DNA of 64,000 nt from Denitromonas iodatirespirans (GTDB taxonomy: Bacteria > Pseudomonadota > Gammaproteobacteria > Burkholderiales > Rhodocyclaceae), in the NCBI RefSeq assembly GCF_018524365.1, contig NZ_JAEKFT010000008.1:1-64000 (forward strand), written 5' to 3'. The position numbers were made by a program, and so were the translations under genes. The stretch's first letter is position 1. The number at the start of each line of letters is the position of its first letter. The notes under the pieces are model-generated. The model worked only from the letters and a program-made list of their open reading frames with translations. It was not told the DNA's origin and did not search any database. Below, piece after piece: positions 1 through 11,887 of the stretch.

Positions 1-1
1 T

Positions 2-97
2 TGGTCGCATATCGGCCTCGTGACGCTCAATCCAGAGCGAGACGCTGTCGTCAATGCGACACTTCATGCTGAAGACATACACACGTTAGTTGCATGA
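2..97 (+). CDS. 3' end of an unidentified upstream gene
   Basis: The second forward frame is open from the window edge to a TGA at 95-97. It encodes about 31 residues ending in HAEDIHTLVA, too short for a family call. The stop overlaps the ATG of the next gene as ATGA, an arrangement typical of translationally coupled genes. It could be the end of a separate restriction-island gene. It could also be the N-terminal part of the ATPase that follows, with a frameshift between them. Confidence 0.35.
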   Translation, partial: WSHIGLVTLNPERDAVVNATLHAEDIHTLVA

Positions 98-1014
98 ATC
101 AGGCGACAACTATCTTGACTTGCTCCGAACTCAATACTGGCTCGAAGTTCTTCAATGGTCTTCGTGATCTTGAAATGGAGGTCAAGATTGGCAAGTTCTT
201 GGAGCGCTATGCCGATTTCAGCTTCTACATCGACTACGACCGCCGCAAGCAGGATCGCTCCGACAATACCGAGACTAAGTTGCCGCCGGCGGTATTGTTC
301 TTCCGAGAACGAGACAAAGACGGCGACCCCATTCCGATTAAGGCATCTCGAGGCGAAGAGAGCATTTTTATTTGGTGCTTCTTCTTGGCCATCGTTCAAC
401 TAGTGTTGGACCAAGCTGAGGCATACAAGTGGGTGCGCTACATCTACATTGATGATCCGATGTCTTCACTAGACGAGGGCAACATCGTGATGGTTGCACA
501 TCATCTTGCGCAGATGCTGAAGGATCCACCGCGAGATTTGCGAGTAGTTGTTTCGACCCACCATGTGCTGTTCTTCAACGTGCTGTGCAATGAAATCAGC
601 AAATCGAGAAAATATTTTTTGACGCGAGAGCGGCGCGGGCGCGGTTTTACTGTTCAGGAAACCGATAGCACTCCATTTCTCTATCACCTGTCGTCGCTGC
701 TTGAATTGCATCAGGCCATGCAGTCTGGTGCGCTGTACACGCATCACTTCAACATGTTGCGCCGGGTGATGGAGCAGACAGCCTGCTTCTTCGGCTATGC
801 CAAGTGGGAGGAATGCATTAAGCCTGCTCCAGAAGCGGAGGACCCCAACCAAACCGGCTATAAGCGGGTGATCGACCTGATGAGCCACGGCGACTATTCG
901 CTATATGAGCCGCGGGAAATGCTGCCGGAGAACAAGGAGCATCTCGGCAGGGCGCTGCGGCAATTCGTCAGAACCCACCCCTTCAGCCCGGCACTCTTCG
1001 GAGGGGCAACATGA
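94..1014 (+). CDS. AAA/ABC-type ATPase C-terminal half (RloC/PrrC-like), lacks Walker A
   Basis: This 306-residue protein looks like the C-terminal half of the large ATPases (COG4694, RloC/PrrC type) found in type I restriction loci. A signature-like SRGEES lies near residue 84, Walker B plus D-loop (IYIDDPMSSLDE) near 117-128, and a switch histidine in STHH near 154. No Walker A P-loop or coiled coil is present, so it cannot bind ATP alone like the full-length family. An in-frame stop at 70-72 blocks upstream extension. The ATG overlaps the upstream stop as ATGA, and its own stop overlaps rhuM as ATGA. Either the N-terminal half is a separate upstream gene or a frameshift has split the gene. 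Whether it retains RNase activity cannot be judged. Confidence 0.65.
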   Translation: MNQATTILTCSELNTGSKFFNGLRDLEMEVKIGKFLERYADFSFYIDYDRRKQDRSDNTETKLPPAVLFFRERDKDGDPIPIKASRGEESIFIWCFFLAIVQLVLDQAEAYKWVRYIYIDDPMSSLDEGNIVMVAHHLAQMLKDPPRDLRVVVSTHHVLFFNVLCNEISKSRKYFLTRERRGRGFTVQETDSTPFLYHLSSLLELHQAMQSGALYTHHFNMLRRVMEQTACFFGYAKWEECIKPAPEAEDPNQTGYKRVIDLMSHGDYSLYEPREMLPENKEHLGRALRQFVRTHPFSPALFGGAT

Positions 1015-2036
1015 GCGAATTGATTCTCTACACCACCGAAGACGGGCGCAGCCAGATCAAGCTGCGGGCCGAGCAGCAGACGGTCTGGCTGACGCAATTG
1101 GAGATGGCCGAGCTATTCGACGCCACCAAGCAGAACATCTCGCTGCACCTGCGGAACATCTTTCAGGACGGGGAGCTCGACCCGGCAGCAACTGTCAAGG
1201 AATCCTTGACAGTTCAAACCGAGGGGGCTCGGGAGGTGCGGCGCACCGTCGCGCTCTACAACCTCGACGCCATCCTGGCCGTGGGCTACCGGGTGCGCTC
1301 GCCGCGTGGGGTGCAGTTCCGCCGCTGGGCCAGTACGGTGCTCAAGGAGTACCTGCTCAAGGGCTTCGTCATGGACGACGAACGCCTGAAGAACCCGGAT
1401 GGCCGCCCGGATTACTTCGACGAGATGCTGGCGCGCATCCGCGATATCCGCGCCTCGGAGAAGCGCTTCTACCAGAAGGTGCGTGACCTGTTCGCTTTGA
1501 GCGTCGATTACGATAAGACCGACCAGGCGACGCAGACCTTTTTCGCCACGGTGCAGAACCTGTTGCTTTACGCTGTGACCGAGCAAACGGCCGCGGAGCT
1601 GATCATGGCCCGCGCCAACCCGGATGACCGCCACTTCGGCCTGCTGCATTGGCAGGGCACCAAGGTGCGCAAGCAGGACATCCTGATCGCCAAGAATTAC
1701 CTCACCGAAGACGAGATCGACACCCTGAACCGCCTGGTGGTGATCTTTCTCGAAACCGCCGAGCTGCGCACCAAGCGCCGCGAGGAAATCCACATGAGTT
1801 TCTGGCGCCAGAATGTGGACCAGATCATCGGCAGCAACGGCTTTCCGGTGCTCACCCATGCGGGCAAGATCAGCCATGCGCAGATGGAACGCAGCACGAG
1901 CGCGCTGTATCTGGATTTTGACCAGCGCCGCAAAAAGGAAGAGGCCCGCGAGGCCGACGCGCAGGATGACGCCGAATTGAAAGCCCTGGAAGACACACTC
2001 AAGAAACGCCCCGGAAAGCCCCATTCGCATGACTGA
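1011..2036 (+). CDS. RhuM family protein (COG3943)
   Basis: This 341-residue protein matches the RhuM family, named after a Salmonella pathogenicity-island gene and common in restriction-modification and other defence islands. The N-terminus (about 1-110) has the family's winged-helix-like region: QTVWLTQLEMAELF, then RTVALYNLDAILAVGYRV. The C-terminal half (SFWRQNVDQII, then LYLDFDQRR) is also typical. The last residues are charged. Its biochemical role is not established. It overlaps the ATPase by 4 bases and hsdM by 8, so it belongs to the same operon. A perfect inverted repeat lies inside the coding region at 1190-1214. Confidence 0.85.
   Translation: MSELILYTTEDGRSQIKLRAEQQTVWLTQLEMAELFDATKQNISLHLRNIFQDGELDPAATVKESLTVQTEGAREVRRTVALYNLDAILAVGYRVRSPRGVQFRRWASTVLKEYLLKGFVMDDERLKNPDGRPDYFDEMLARIRDIRASEKRFYQKVRDLFALSVDYDKTDQATQTFFATVQNLLLYAVTEQTAAELIMARANPDDRHFGLLHWQGTKVRKQDILIAKNYLTEDEIDTLNRLVVIFLETAELRTKRREEIHMSFWRQNVDQIIGSNGFPVLTHAGKISHAQMERSTSALYLDFDQRRKKEEAREADAQDDAELKALEDTLKKRPGKPHSHD
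1190..1214. repeat. Perfect 12-bp inverted repeat inside rhuM
   Basis: Two 12-base arms (AACTGTCAAGGA and its complement) are separated by one base. They encode the stretch ATVKESLTV. The symmetry could form a hairpin in mRNA or act as a protein-binding site, or may be a chance product of the codons used. Confidence 0.7.
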
Positions 2037-3648
2037 AAACGATCAAAAACAACTCGGCAAGACGCTCTGGAACATCGCGGACCAATTGCGCGGGTCGATG
2101 AATGCCGACGACTTCCGCGATTACATGCTGTCCTTCCTGTTTCTGCGCTACCTCTCGGACAACTATGAGCAGGCGGCGAAGAGGGAGCTGGGGGCGGACT
2201 ACCCCGACGCCAATGCGATCGGCAATGGTGGAAAGACGCCTCTATCGGTTTGGTATGCCGACAATGCCGCCGATGTTGTCGATTTCGAGAAGCAGATGCG
2301 CCGCAAGGTGCACTACGTGATCGAGCCGCCCTACCTGTGGGGCAGCATCGCCCACCTCGCAAAAACGCAAAGCGACAAGTTGCTCGGCACGCTGCAGCAG
2401 GGCTTCAGGTACATCGAGGAAGAATCCTTCCAGAGCAATTTCCAAGGCTTGTTTTCGGAAATCAACCTTGCCTCGGACAAACTCGGGCGCAAGTACGAGG
2501 ATCGCAATGCCAAGCTGTGCTCGATCATTTCGGAGCTGGCGCGCGGCATGGCGTTGTTCTCGACCGACACCGATACGCTGGGCGATGCCTACGAGTACCT
2601 GATCGGGCAGTTCGCGGCGGGTTCGGGCAAGAAGGCGGGCGAGTTCTACACGCCGCAGCGGATTTCCGACATCCTGTCCGCCATCGTCACGCTCGACGGT
2701 CATGCGCCGGAGGAAGGGCCACGCAAGAAGCTGGAAAGCGTGTTCGACTTCGCCTGTGGCTCGGGCTCCTTGCTGCTGAATATCAGGCATCGCATGAAGG
2801 AGGCGGGCGGCAGCATCGGCAAGATCTACGGGCAGGAATACAACGTCACCACCTACAACCTGGCGCGCATGAACATGCTGCTGCATGGGGTGAAGGACAC
2901 CGAGTTCGAGATCTACCACGGCGATACGCTCGCCAACAGCTGGGACTTCCTGCGCGAGACCAACCCGGCGAAGAAGCCACAGTTCGATGCGGTGGTGGCC
3001 AATCCGCCGTTCAGCTATCGCTGGGACCTGGGCGACACCATGAGCGAAGACATGCGCTTCAAGAATCATGGCGTGGCCCCGAAGAGCGCGGCGGACTTCG
3101 CCTTCCTGCTGCACGGGCTGCACTACCTCAAAGACGACGGCGTGATGGCCATCATCCTGCCGCATGGGGTACTGTTCCGCGGCGGCGCAGAGGCGCGTAT
3201 CCGTCAAAAGCTTCTGAAGGACGGCCATATCGATACGGTGATCGGACTGCCGGCGAACCTGTTTTACTCGACGGGCATCCCGGTCTGCATCCTCGTGCTG
3301 AAGAAGTGCAAGAAGCCGAATGACGTGCTCTTCATCAATGCGGCGGAGCTCTTCGAAAAAGGCAAACGCCAGAACCAGCTCACGGAAACACACATCGGCA
3401 AGATCATCGACACCTACCAATTCCGCAAAGAAGAAGCCCGCTACGCGCGGCGCGTGAGCATGGAGGAAATCGAGAAAAACGATTTCAACCTGAACATCTC
3501 GCGGTATGTGAGCACGGCGGTCGCGGAGGAGGAGATTGACTTGGCGGACGTCCACCGGCAACTGGTGGATATCGAGAAAGACATCGTTAAGGCAAAAGAC
3601 AAGCACAACGCGTTCTTGCGGGAACTTGGCCTGCCGCCATTGCCTTGA
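2029..3648 (+). CDS. hsdM: Type I restriction-modification DNA methyltransferase subunit HsdM
   Basis: HsdM transfers a methyl group from S-adenosylmethionine to adenine at sites chosen by an HsdS subunit. The 539-residue protein has the N-terminal HsdM helical domain (LWNIADQLRGSMNADDFRDYMLSFLFLRYLSDNY), SAM-binding motif I (FDFACGSGS, about 238-246) and the catalytic NPPF motif (about 324-327). The length is normal and the gene looks intact. It overlaps rhuM by 8 bases. No hsdS or hsdR lies in the window: the gene directly downstream is a broken DUF5655-like gene, then the island ends. Without HsdS from elsewhere it would have no target recognition, so it may be an orphan. Confidence 0.95.
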   Translation: MTENDQKQLGKTLWNIADQLRGSMNADDFRDYMLSFLFLRYLSDNYEQAAKRELGADYPDANAIGNGGKTPLSVWYADNAADVVDFEKQMRRKVHYVIEPPYLWGSIAHLAKTQSDKLLGTLQQGFRYIEEESFQSNFQGLFSEINLASDKLGRKYEDRNAKLCSIISELARGMALFSTDTDTLGDAYEYLIGQFAAGSGKKAGEFYTPQRISDILSAIVTLDGHAPEEGPRKKLESVFDFACGSGSLLLNIRHRMKEAGGSIGKIYGQEYNVTTYNLARMNMLLHGVKDTEFEIYHGDTLANSWDFLRETNPAKKPQFDAVVANPPFSYRWDLGDTMSEDMRFKNHGVAPKSAADFAFLLHGLHYLKDDGVMAIILPHGVLFRGGAEARIRQKLLKDGHIDTVIGLPANLFYSTGIPVCILVLKKCKKPNDVLFINAAELFEKGKRQNQLTETHIGKIIDTYQFRKEEARYARRVSMEEIEKNDFNLNISRYVSTAVAEEEIDLADVHRQLVDIEKDIVKAKDKHNAFLRELGLPPLP

Positions 3649-3667
3649 CCCATTCGGGACCGACCCC

Positions 3668-3889
3668 ATGAGCGACATCAAACTCTTCCGGTACGCCAAC
3701 GAGGGCGCGACCGAACTGGCCGGCAAGTCCGTCGCCATTGAGAAGACGCTGAAAAAGCTGACGGCAAGAATCAACGGGGCCATGTCAAAGACGTCGAGAC
3801 AGGCCGCACCACTATTGAAGCCTCACCTCATCTCTCGAGGCATCCGACACCGGAGGCGCTACTGCGAATCCACTTGCCCGTCGCGATAG
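3668..3889 (+). pseudogene. Truncated DUF5655-like gene at the edge of the restriction island
   Basis: An ATG 20 bases after hsdM begins MSDIKLFRYANEGATELAGK and continues through AIEKTLKKL. This is recognisably the N-terminus of a family, often found beside type I hsd genes, that normally continues into a nuclease-like domain of more than 200 residues. After about residue 35 the similarity stops and the reading frame runs out in unrelated sequence, overlapping the 3' end of the convergent antiporter gene. It is best read as a remnant left by a deletion or recombination that also removed hsdS. Confidence 0.6.
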
Positions 3890-5094
3890 CGGGCGAGCCG
3901 ATCGCCCCGGAAGGCCAGCTTGAACAGGATCGGGGTCAGGAAGGTGGTGAGGATCCCCATCAGCACCAGGGTGGAGAACATGGTCGTGCCGATGAAGCCT
4001 TTCTGGAAGGCGATGCCGGCGACGACCAGTTCCATCACGCCGCGGCCGTTGAGCACGCAGCCCAGGCCGATGGCTTCGCGGTTGGCCATGCCGACAATGC
4101 GCCCGCCCAGCCAGCCGGCGAACAGCTTGGTGAGGATGGAGGCGAGGATGACGACGGCGGGGAAGCCGAACTCGCTGAAGGCCTCCGGGTGGAATTCCAG
4201 GCCGAGGTAGGCGAAGAAGATCGGCGCCAGGAAGCCGCTGGTGATGGAGGCCAGGGTGGCGCGCAGGTCTTCGTAGCGCGAGGCGAGGAAGTGGCGCTTG
4301 TCGAGAAACAGGGCGCCGAAGAAGGCGCCGATCACGAAGTGGAAGCCGAGCGCCTCGCTGATGGTGCCGAAGATCAGCACGAAGATGATCACGATGCCGA
4401 ACAGCGCCTCGGGCCCGAAGATGCGGATCAGGGTTTCGGGCACGGCGTGGACGCTGACGTTGCGCGTTTCGAGCCAGGTGAGCAGCGCGTTCATGGCCAG
4501 CACTACGAGGGCCAGCGCGCCGAGCTTGAGCGTTGCCAGGCCGACCGCGCCGGCGGCATCGGCGAGGTTCAGGTTCTGCGGCATGTTGAGCACGATGCCG
4601 AGGATGAACAGCGCGGCCACGTCGTTGGCCACGGCGGTGGCCAGGGCGTATTTGGCCACCCGGGTATGCAGGATGCCCAGGCCCTCGAGCAGCTTGACCG
4701 CCACCGGCAGCGCGGTGATGGAGATGCATAGCCCGAGGAAGATCATGCGCATCATGTCCTGTTCGTAGGCGGCGGCCACGGCGGCCCCGCCGATGAAGGG
4801 GATCAGGAAGCTGAGCACGGCCAGCAGCAGCCCCCGCCCGCGCATGGCGTCGAGGATGTCGGCAAAGCGGATCTCCAGCCCGGCATTGAGGATGATCAGG
4901 AAGATCGCCAGCTCGGTGACGCCCGACAGCGCGGCATTGGGGGCGATGAGATCGAGCAGGGCCGGCCCGAGCAGGATGCCGGCGAGGATCTCGCCGATCA
5001 TCTCGGGTTGCTTGTAGCGGGCGAACAGGCGCCCGAGCAGCCGCGCCGCGACGATGAGGACGAGAAGGCTGGAAAGCAGCGACACGATGGGCAC
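3859..5094 (-). CDS. Cation:proton antiporter (CPA2, Kef-type membrane domain)
   Basis: A 411-residue integral membrane protein of the Na+/H+ exchanger superfamily (PF00999), exchanging a monovalent cation for protons across the inner membrane. It is almost entirely hydrophobic with about 12 predicted helices. Family landmarks are the N-terminal KQPEMIGEILAGILLGP and LAIFLIILNAGLEI, and the later LNGRGVMELVVAGIAFQKG. The C-terminus ends soon after the last helix, with no RCK/TrkA-N domain, so it is not a full KefB/KefC. The 3' end is convergent with the restriction-island remnant. Confidence 0.88.
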   Translation of the reverse strand: MPIVSLLSSLLVLIVAARLLGRLFARYKQPEMIGEILAGILLGPALLDLIAPNAALSGVTELAIFLIILNAGLEIRFADILDAMRGRGLLLAVLSFLIPFIGGAAVAAAYEQDMMRMIFLGLCISITALPVAVKLLEGLGILHTRVAKYALATAVANDVAALFILGIVLNMPQNLNLADAAGAVGLATLKLGALALVVLAMNALLTWLETRNVSVHAVPETLIRIFGPEALFGIVIIFVLIFGTISEALGFHFVIGAFFGALFLDKRHFLASRYEDLRATLASITSGFLAPIFFAYLGLEFHPEAFSEFGFPAVVILASILTKLFAGWLGGRIVGMANREAIGLGCVLNGRGVMELVVAGIAFQKGFIGTTMFSTLVLMGILTTFLTPILFKLAFRGDRLARYRDGQVDSQ

Positions 5095-5196
5095 CTGCCG
5101 ACACAGGGGGCGATGAGCTTATCACGGCCGCCGGGCGCCGATGGGGCGGCAAAGATGTAACGTTTTCAGGCCGTGAACCGGTGCGGGAGAAGGCGC

Positions 5197-5772
5197 TCAG
5201 GACGTGGCCGCTGGCGTATGCCGGAAGGTAAATCGGCCGATCTCGTGCGCTTGCTGCGCATCGACCGACAGCACGCGCACGTGCATCTCGTGGGCCGGCC
5301 GGCCGCGTAGTTCGGCGATGCGGGCCATGAGTACGATCTCGCCGCGGCTGGCATCGAACGGGATGTCGCGCAGCCAGTGGGTGTCGCCGCCCAGCGAGAG
5401 ATCGCTGGCCACATCGAGCCGCTGCACGCCGTCGAGCGGCAGCTGGAGGCGCCCGACCACCACGTCGTCGTCGGCACCCACCGAGCAGTTGACGCTCCCG
5501 TTGCGCTGAACCCGGTATTCGCGCACCCGTAGCCCCTGTTCGACCAGCCGTTCGACAAAGTCGGGGCTGACGACGGCGCTCAGTTGCCCGGCGGCGAACG
5601 CGTCGCGCAGGGCGCGGGCCATGCCTGCGAGGCGGTCGATCTGTGCGCCGCAGGCGTCGCAGGCGAACAGATGCGCATCGATCCGCTCGGTGGTGGCGTC
5701 GTCGGTGTCGCCGAACCAGTAGTCCAGCAGATCGGTGAAGGCGGGGTGGTTGCGGGAAGTGGGAGTGCTCAT
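5197..5772 (-). CDS. Zinc-finger anti-sigma factor partner of the ECF sigma factor
   Basis: A 191-residue soluble protein with an N-terminal HxxxCxxC zinc motif (H34, C38, C41 in AHLFACDACGAQ), the hallmark of ZAS-type anti-sigma factors. No transmembrane segment follows. The C-terminal half is a predicted beta-rich sensor domain of unknown ligand. Its ATG overlaps the stop of the sigma factor gene by 4 bases (ATGA), as expected for a coupled sigma/anti-sigma pair. A cytoplasmic signal is likely, since the protein appears soluble. Confidence 0.75.
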   Translation of the reverse strand: MSTPTSRNHPAFTDLLDYWFGDTDDATTERIDAHLFACDACGAQIDRLAGMARALRDAFAAGQLSAVVSPDFVERLVEQGLRVREYRVQRNGSVNCSVGADDDVVVGRLQLPLDGVQRLDVASDLSLGGDTHWLRDIPFDASRGEIVLMARIAELRGRPAHEMHVRVLSVDAQQAHEIGRFTFRHTPAATS

Positions 5773-6347
5773 GATCGCCGGCCTCCGGATTCGAGACAGG
5801 TACGCAGCTTGGCGATGCCCCGGTGGCGGATGACGCGCACGTTACCTGGGCGCAGGCCGAGCATGTCCGCCACGTCGTCCGCAGAGCGGTCCTCGTAGAA
5901 GCTCATCACCAGCACGGAGCGCTCACGCTCGGGCAGGCGCTGCAGGCAGTCGGCCATGCGGTCGTGGTCGAGTCGCGGCGGCTCGGCAATGTCGGCGATC
6001 GACAGGCTGTCGCCGTAGCGCCCCAGCAAGGCGTCGCGACGCTGCCCGCTGCGGCGCATCTCCAGCACCGTCATGCGGCACGCGCCGAGCACGAAGGAGA
6101 CGACGCGCGCCGGTTCGCGCAATGCGCCGCTGCGCAGTTGTTCGATGGTCAGGGTAAGCACATGCTGCATGAGGTCGGCCGCGGCATGTTCGTCGCGCAG
6201 GTGGCGCAGCCCGTAGCGGCGCGCACGCGGGGCCAGCAGGCGATACAGCTGACCCTCGGCCTCCGTCGCCTCGCCGGCCGGCGCATCGGCGATGCAGCGG
6301 GCCAGCCGGGCTTCGGGGCCGTCGAGATCGAGATCTGCCATGTCCAT
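5769..6347 (-). CDS. ECF-type RNA polymerase sigma factor
   Basis: A 192-residue sigma-70 family factor of the extracytoplasmic-function type. Region 2 lies at roughly 30-95 (LLAPRARRYGLRHLRDEHAAADLMQHVLTL has the region 2.1-2.2 pattern). Region 4 lies at about 130-185 (LQRLPERERSVLVMSFYEDRSADDVADMLG followed by the recognition helix). It is the first gene of a sigma/anti-sigma operon and is divergent from the MBL protein across 95 bases, so the MBL gene is a natural candidate target. An alternative start two codons in (6341) cannot be excluded. Confidence 0.85.
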   Translation of the reverse strand: MDMADLDLDGPEARLARCIADAPAGEATEAEGQLYRLLAPRARRYGLRHLRDEHAAADLMQHVLTLTIEQLRSGALREPARVVSFVLGACRMTVLEMRRSGQRRDALLGRYGDSLSIADIAEPPRLDHDRMADCLQRLPERERSVLVMSFYEDRSADDVADMLGLRPGNVRVIRHRGIAKLRTCLESGGRRS

Positions 6348-6442
6348 GACGCGGAGGCGCTATGCATCGCCTGCAAAAAAGACTGTAACGATCTGCCCGG
6401 AGGCAACACATCCTGCCGTTTTTCCCCACAGGAGCGTACATC

Positions 6443-7174
6443 ATGGTAACCAATCCCCAATCCGGCACCAACGTCGTCGAGATCGCCGACGGCATCTACC
6501 GCATCAACACGCCGATCCACCTGCCGGACGGCGCCCGGTTCAGTTTCAACCAGTACTTGATCGTGGACGACGCACCGCTGCTCTTCCACACCGGGCCACG
6601 CAAGTTGTTCCCGCTGGTCAGCGAGGCCATCGGCCATGTGATGCCGCTCGAAGGGCTCCGCTATGTCGGGCTGTCGCATGTGGAGTCCGACGAATGCGGG
6701 GGCATGAACGCGTTTCTCGCGGCGGCCCCGCAGGCGGTGCCGCTGTGCAGCCAGATCGCGGCCATGGTGTCGATGAACGATCTGGCCGATCGCGCACCGC
6801 AGGCGATGGTAGACGGCGAGCTGCTGTCGCTGGGGCGCCGCGCGATCCGCTGGTTCGACACGCCGCACATGCCGCATGGCTGGGATTGCGGGCTGATGAT
6901 GGAGGAGACCTCGCGCACCTTCTTTTGCGGCGACCTGTTCACCCAGCCCGGCGGCGGCGAGGTGGCGCTGACCGAGGCCGACATCCTGGCCCCGAGCGAA
7001 GCCTTTCGACAGCCGCTGGACTACTTCGCCCACGCGCCCGGCACCGCTGCCATGTTGCACCGGCTGGCCGACGAGGCACCCGGGACGCTGGCCTGCATGC
7101 ACGGCAGTGCTTGGCAGGGCGACGGCGGGGCGCTCCTGCGCGCGCTGGCGGCGGCTGTGGCGCCCGTGGCGTAG
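6443..7174 (+). CDS. MBL-fold di-iron protein (ODP/flavodiiron-like)
   Basis: A 243-residue metallo-beta-lactamase-fold protein resembling the oxygen-binding di-iron proteins. The usual HxHxDH metal motif is replaced by HxExDE (H79, E81, D83, E84 in SHVESDECGG), with further ligands at H142 or H145, D164 and H220. This ligand set is that of the di-iron flavodiiron/ODP group rather than zinc hydrolases. There is no flavodoxin domain, so it is a stand-alone module. A role in O2, NO or peroxide sensing or detoxification is inference. It starts 95 bases from the divergent ECF sigma gene and has an AGGAG upstream (6428-6432). Confidence 0.8.
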   Translation: MVTNPQSGTNVVEIADGIYRINTPIHLPDGARFSFNQYLIVDDAPLLFHTGPRKLFPLVSEAIGHVMPLEGLRYVGLSHVESDECGGMNAFLAAAPQAVPLCSQIAAMVSMNDLADRAPQAMVDGELLSLGRRAIRWFDTPHMPHGWDCGLMMEETSRTFFCGDLFTQPGGGEVALTEADILAPSEAFRQPLDYFAHAPGTAAMLHRLADEAPGTLACMHGSAWQGDGGALLRALAAAVAPVA

Positions 7175-7180
7175 CAGGCC

Positions 7181-11559
<4,379 letters not shown>

Positions 11560-11887
11560 AGGTGGACGACTGCTTCTCTGTTAGGGGGCATTGGCCGTCG
11601 TCGCGCCGGGTGCGGAAGTCCGCCCCGGGCAGTCACGCGGCGCCGGCTCTCATGAACCGTTCTCCTCTCCTACTACGGACGCGATCGGCCAAGCTGAAGG
11701 CGAAACGACAGTTTTTGACAAACCGGGCTGCGGTGCCGGTTGCCCGTGCCGCGTGTTCCGTCGGCAATGCCAGCGCCATTCAAGGCCGTGTCGCCGGGCG
11801 GCCGGCTTCGTTGACCCGTCAAGAGGCCGGGTCTAGCTTGAAAGAACCCTCTCCGAAGGCCCGGCAACAAGACAGGGAGACACGGCA
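11560..11887. other. 328-bp divergent intergenic region
   Basis: This is the space between the divergent hybrid kinase and sulfite oxidase-type genes. It should hold both promoters. A TTGACA at 11715-11720 resembles a -35 element but has no convincing -10 at the right distance. A GGGAGA at 11875-11880 is the likely ribosome binding site for the next gene. No open frame here looks coding. Confidence 0.5.

Noticed and set aside
6385-6391. TGTAACG in the sigma-MBL intergenic region as an ECF -35, also seen near 5155
   Set aside because: A 7-base match is expected several times by chance in this window and no matching -10 was seen.
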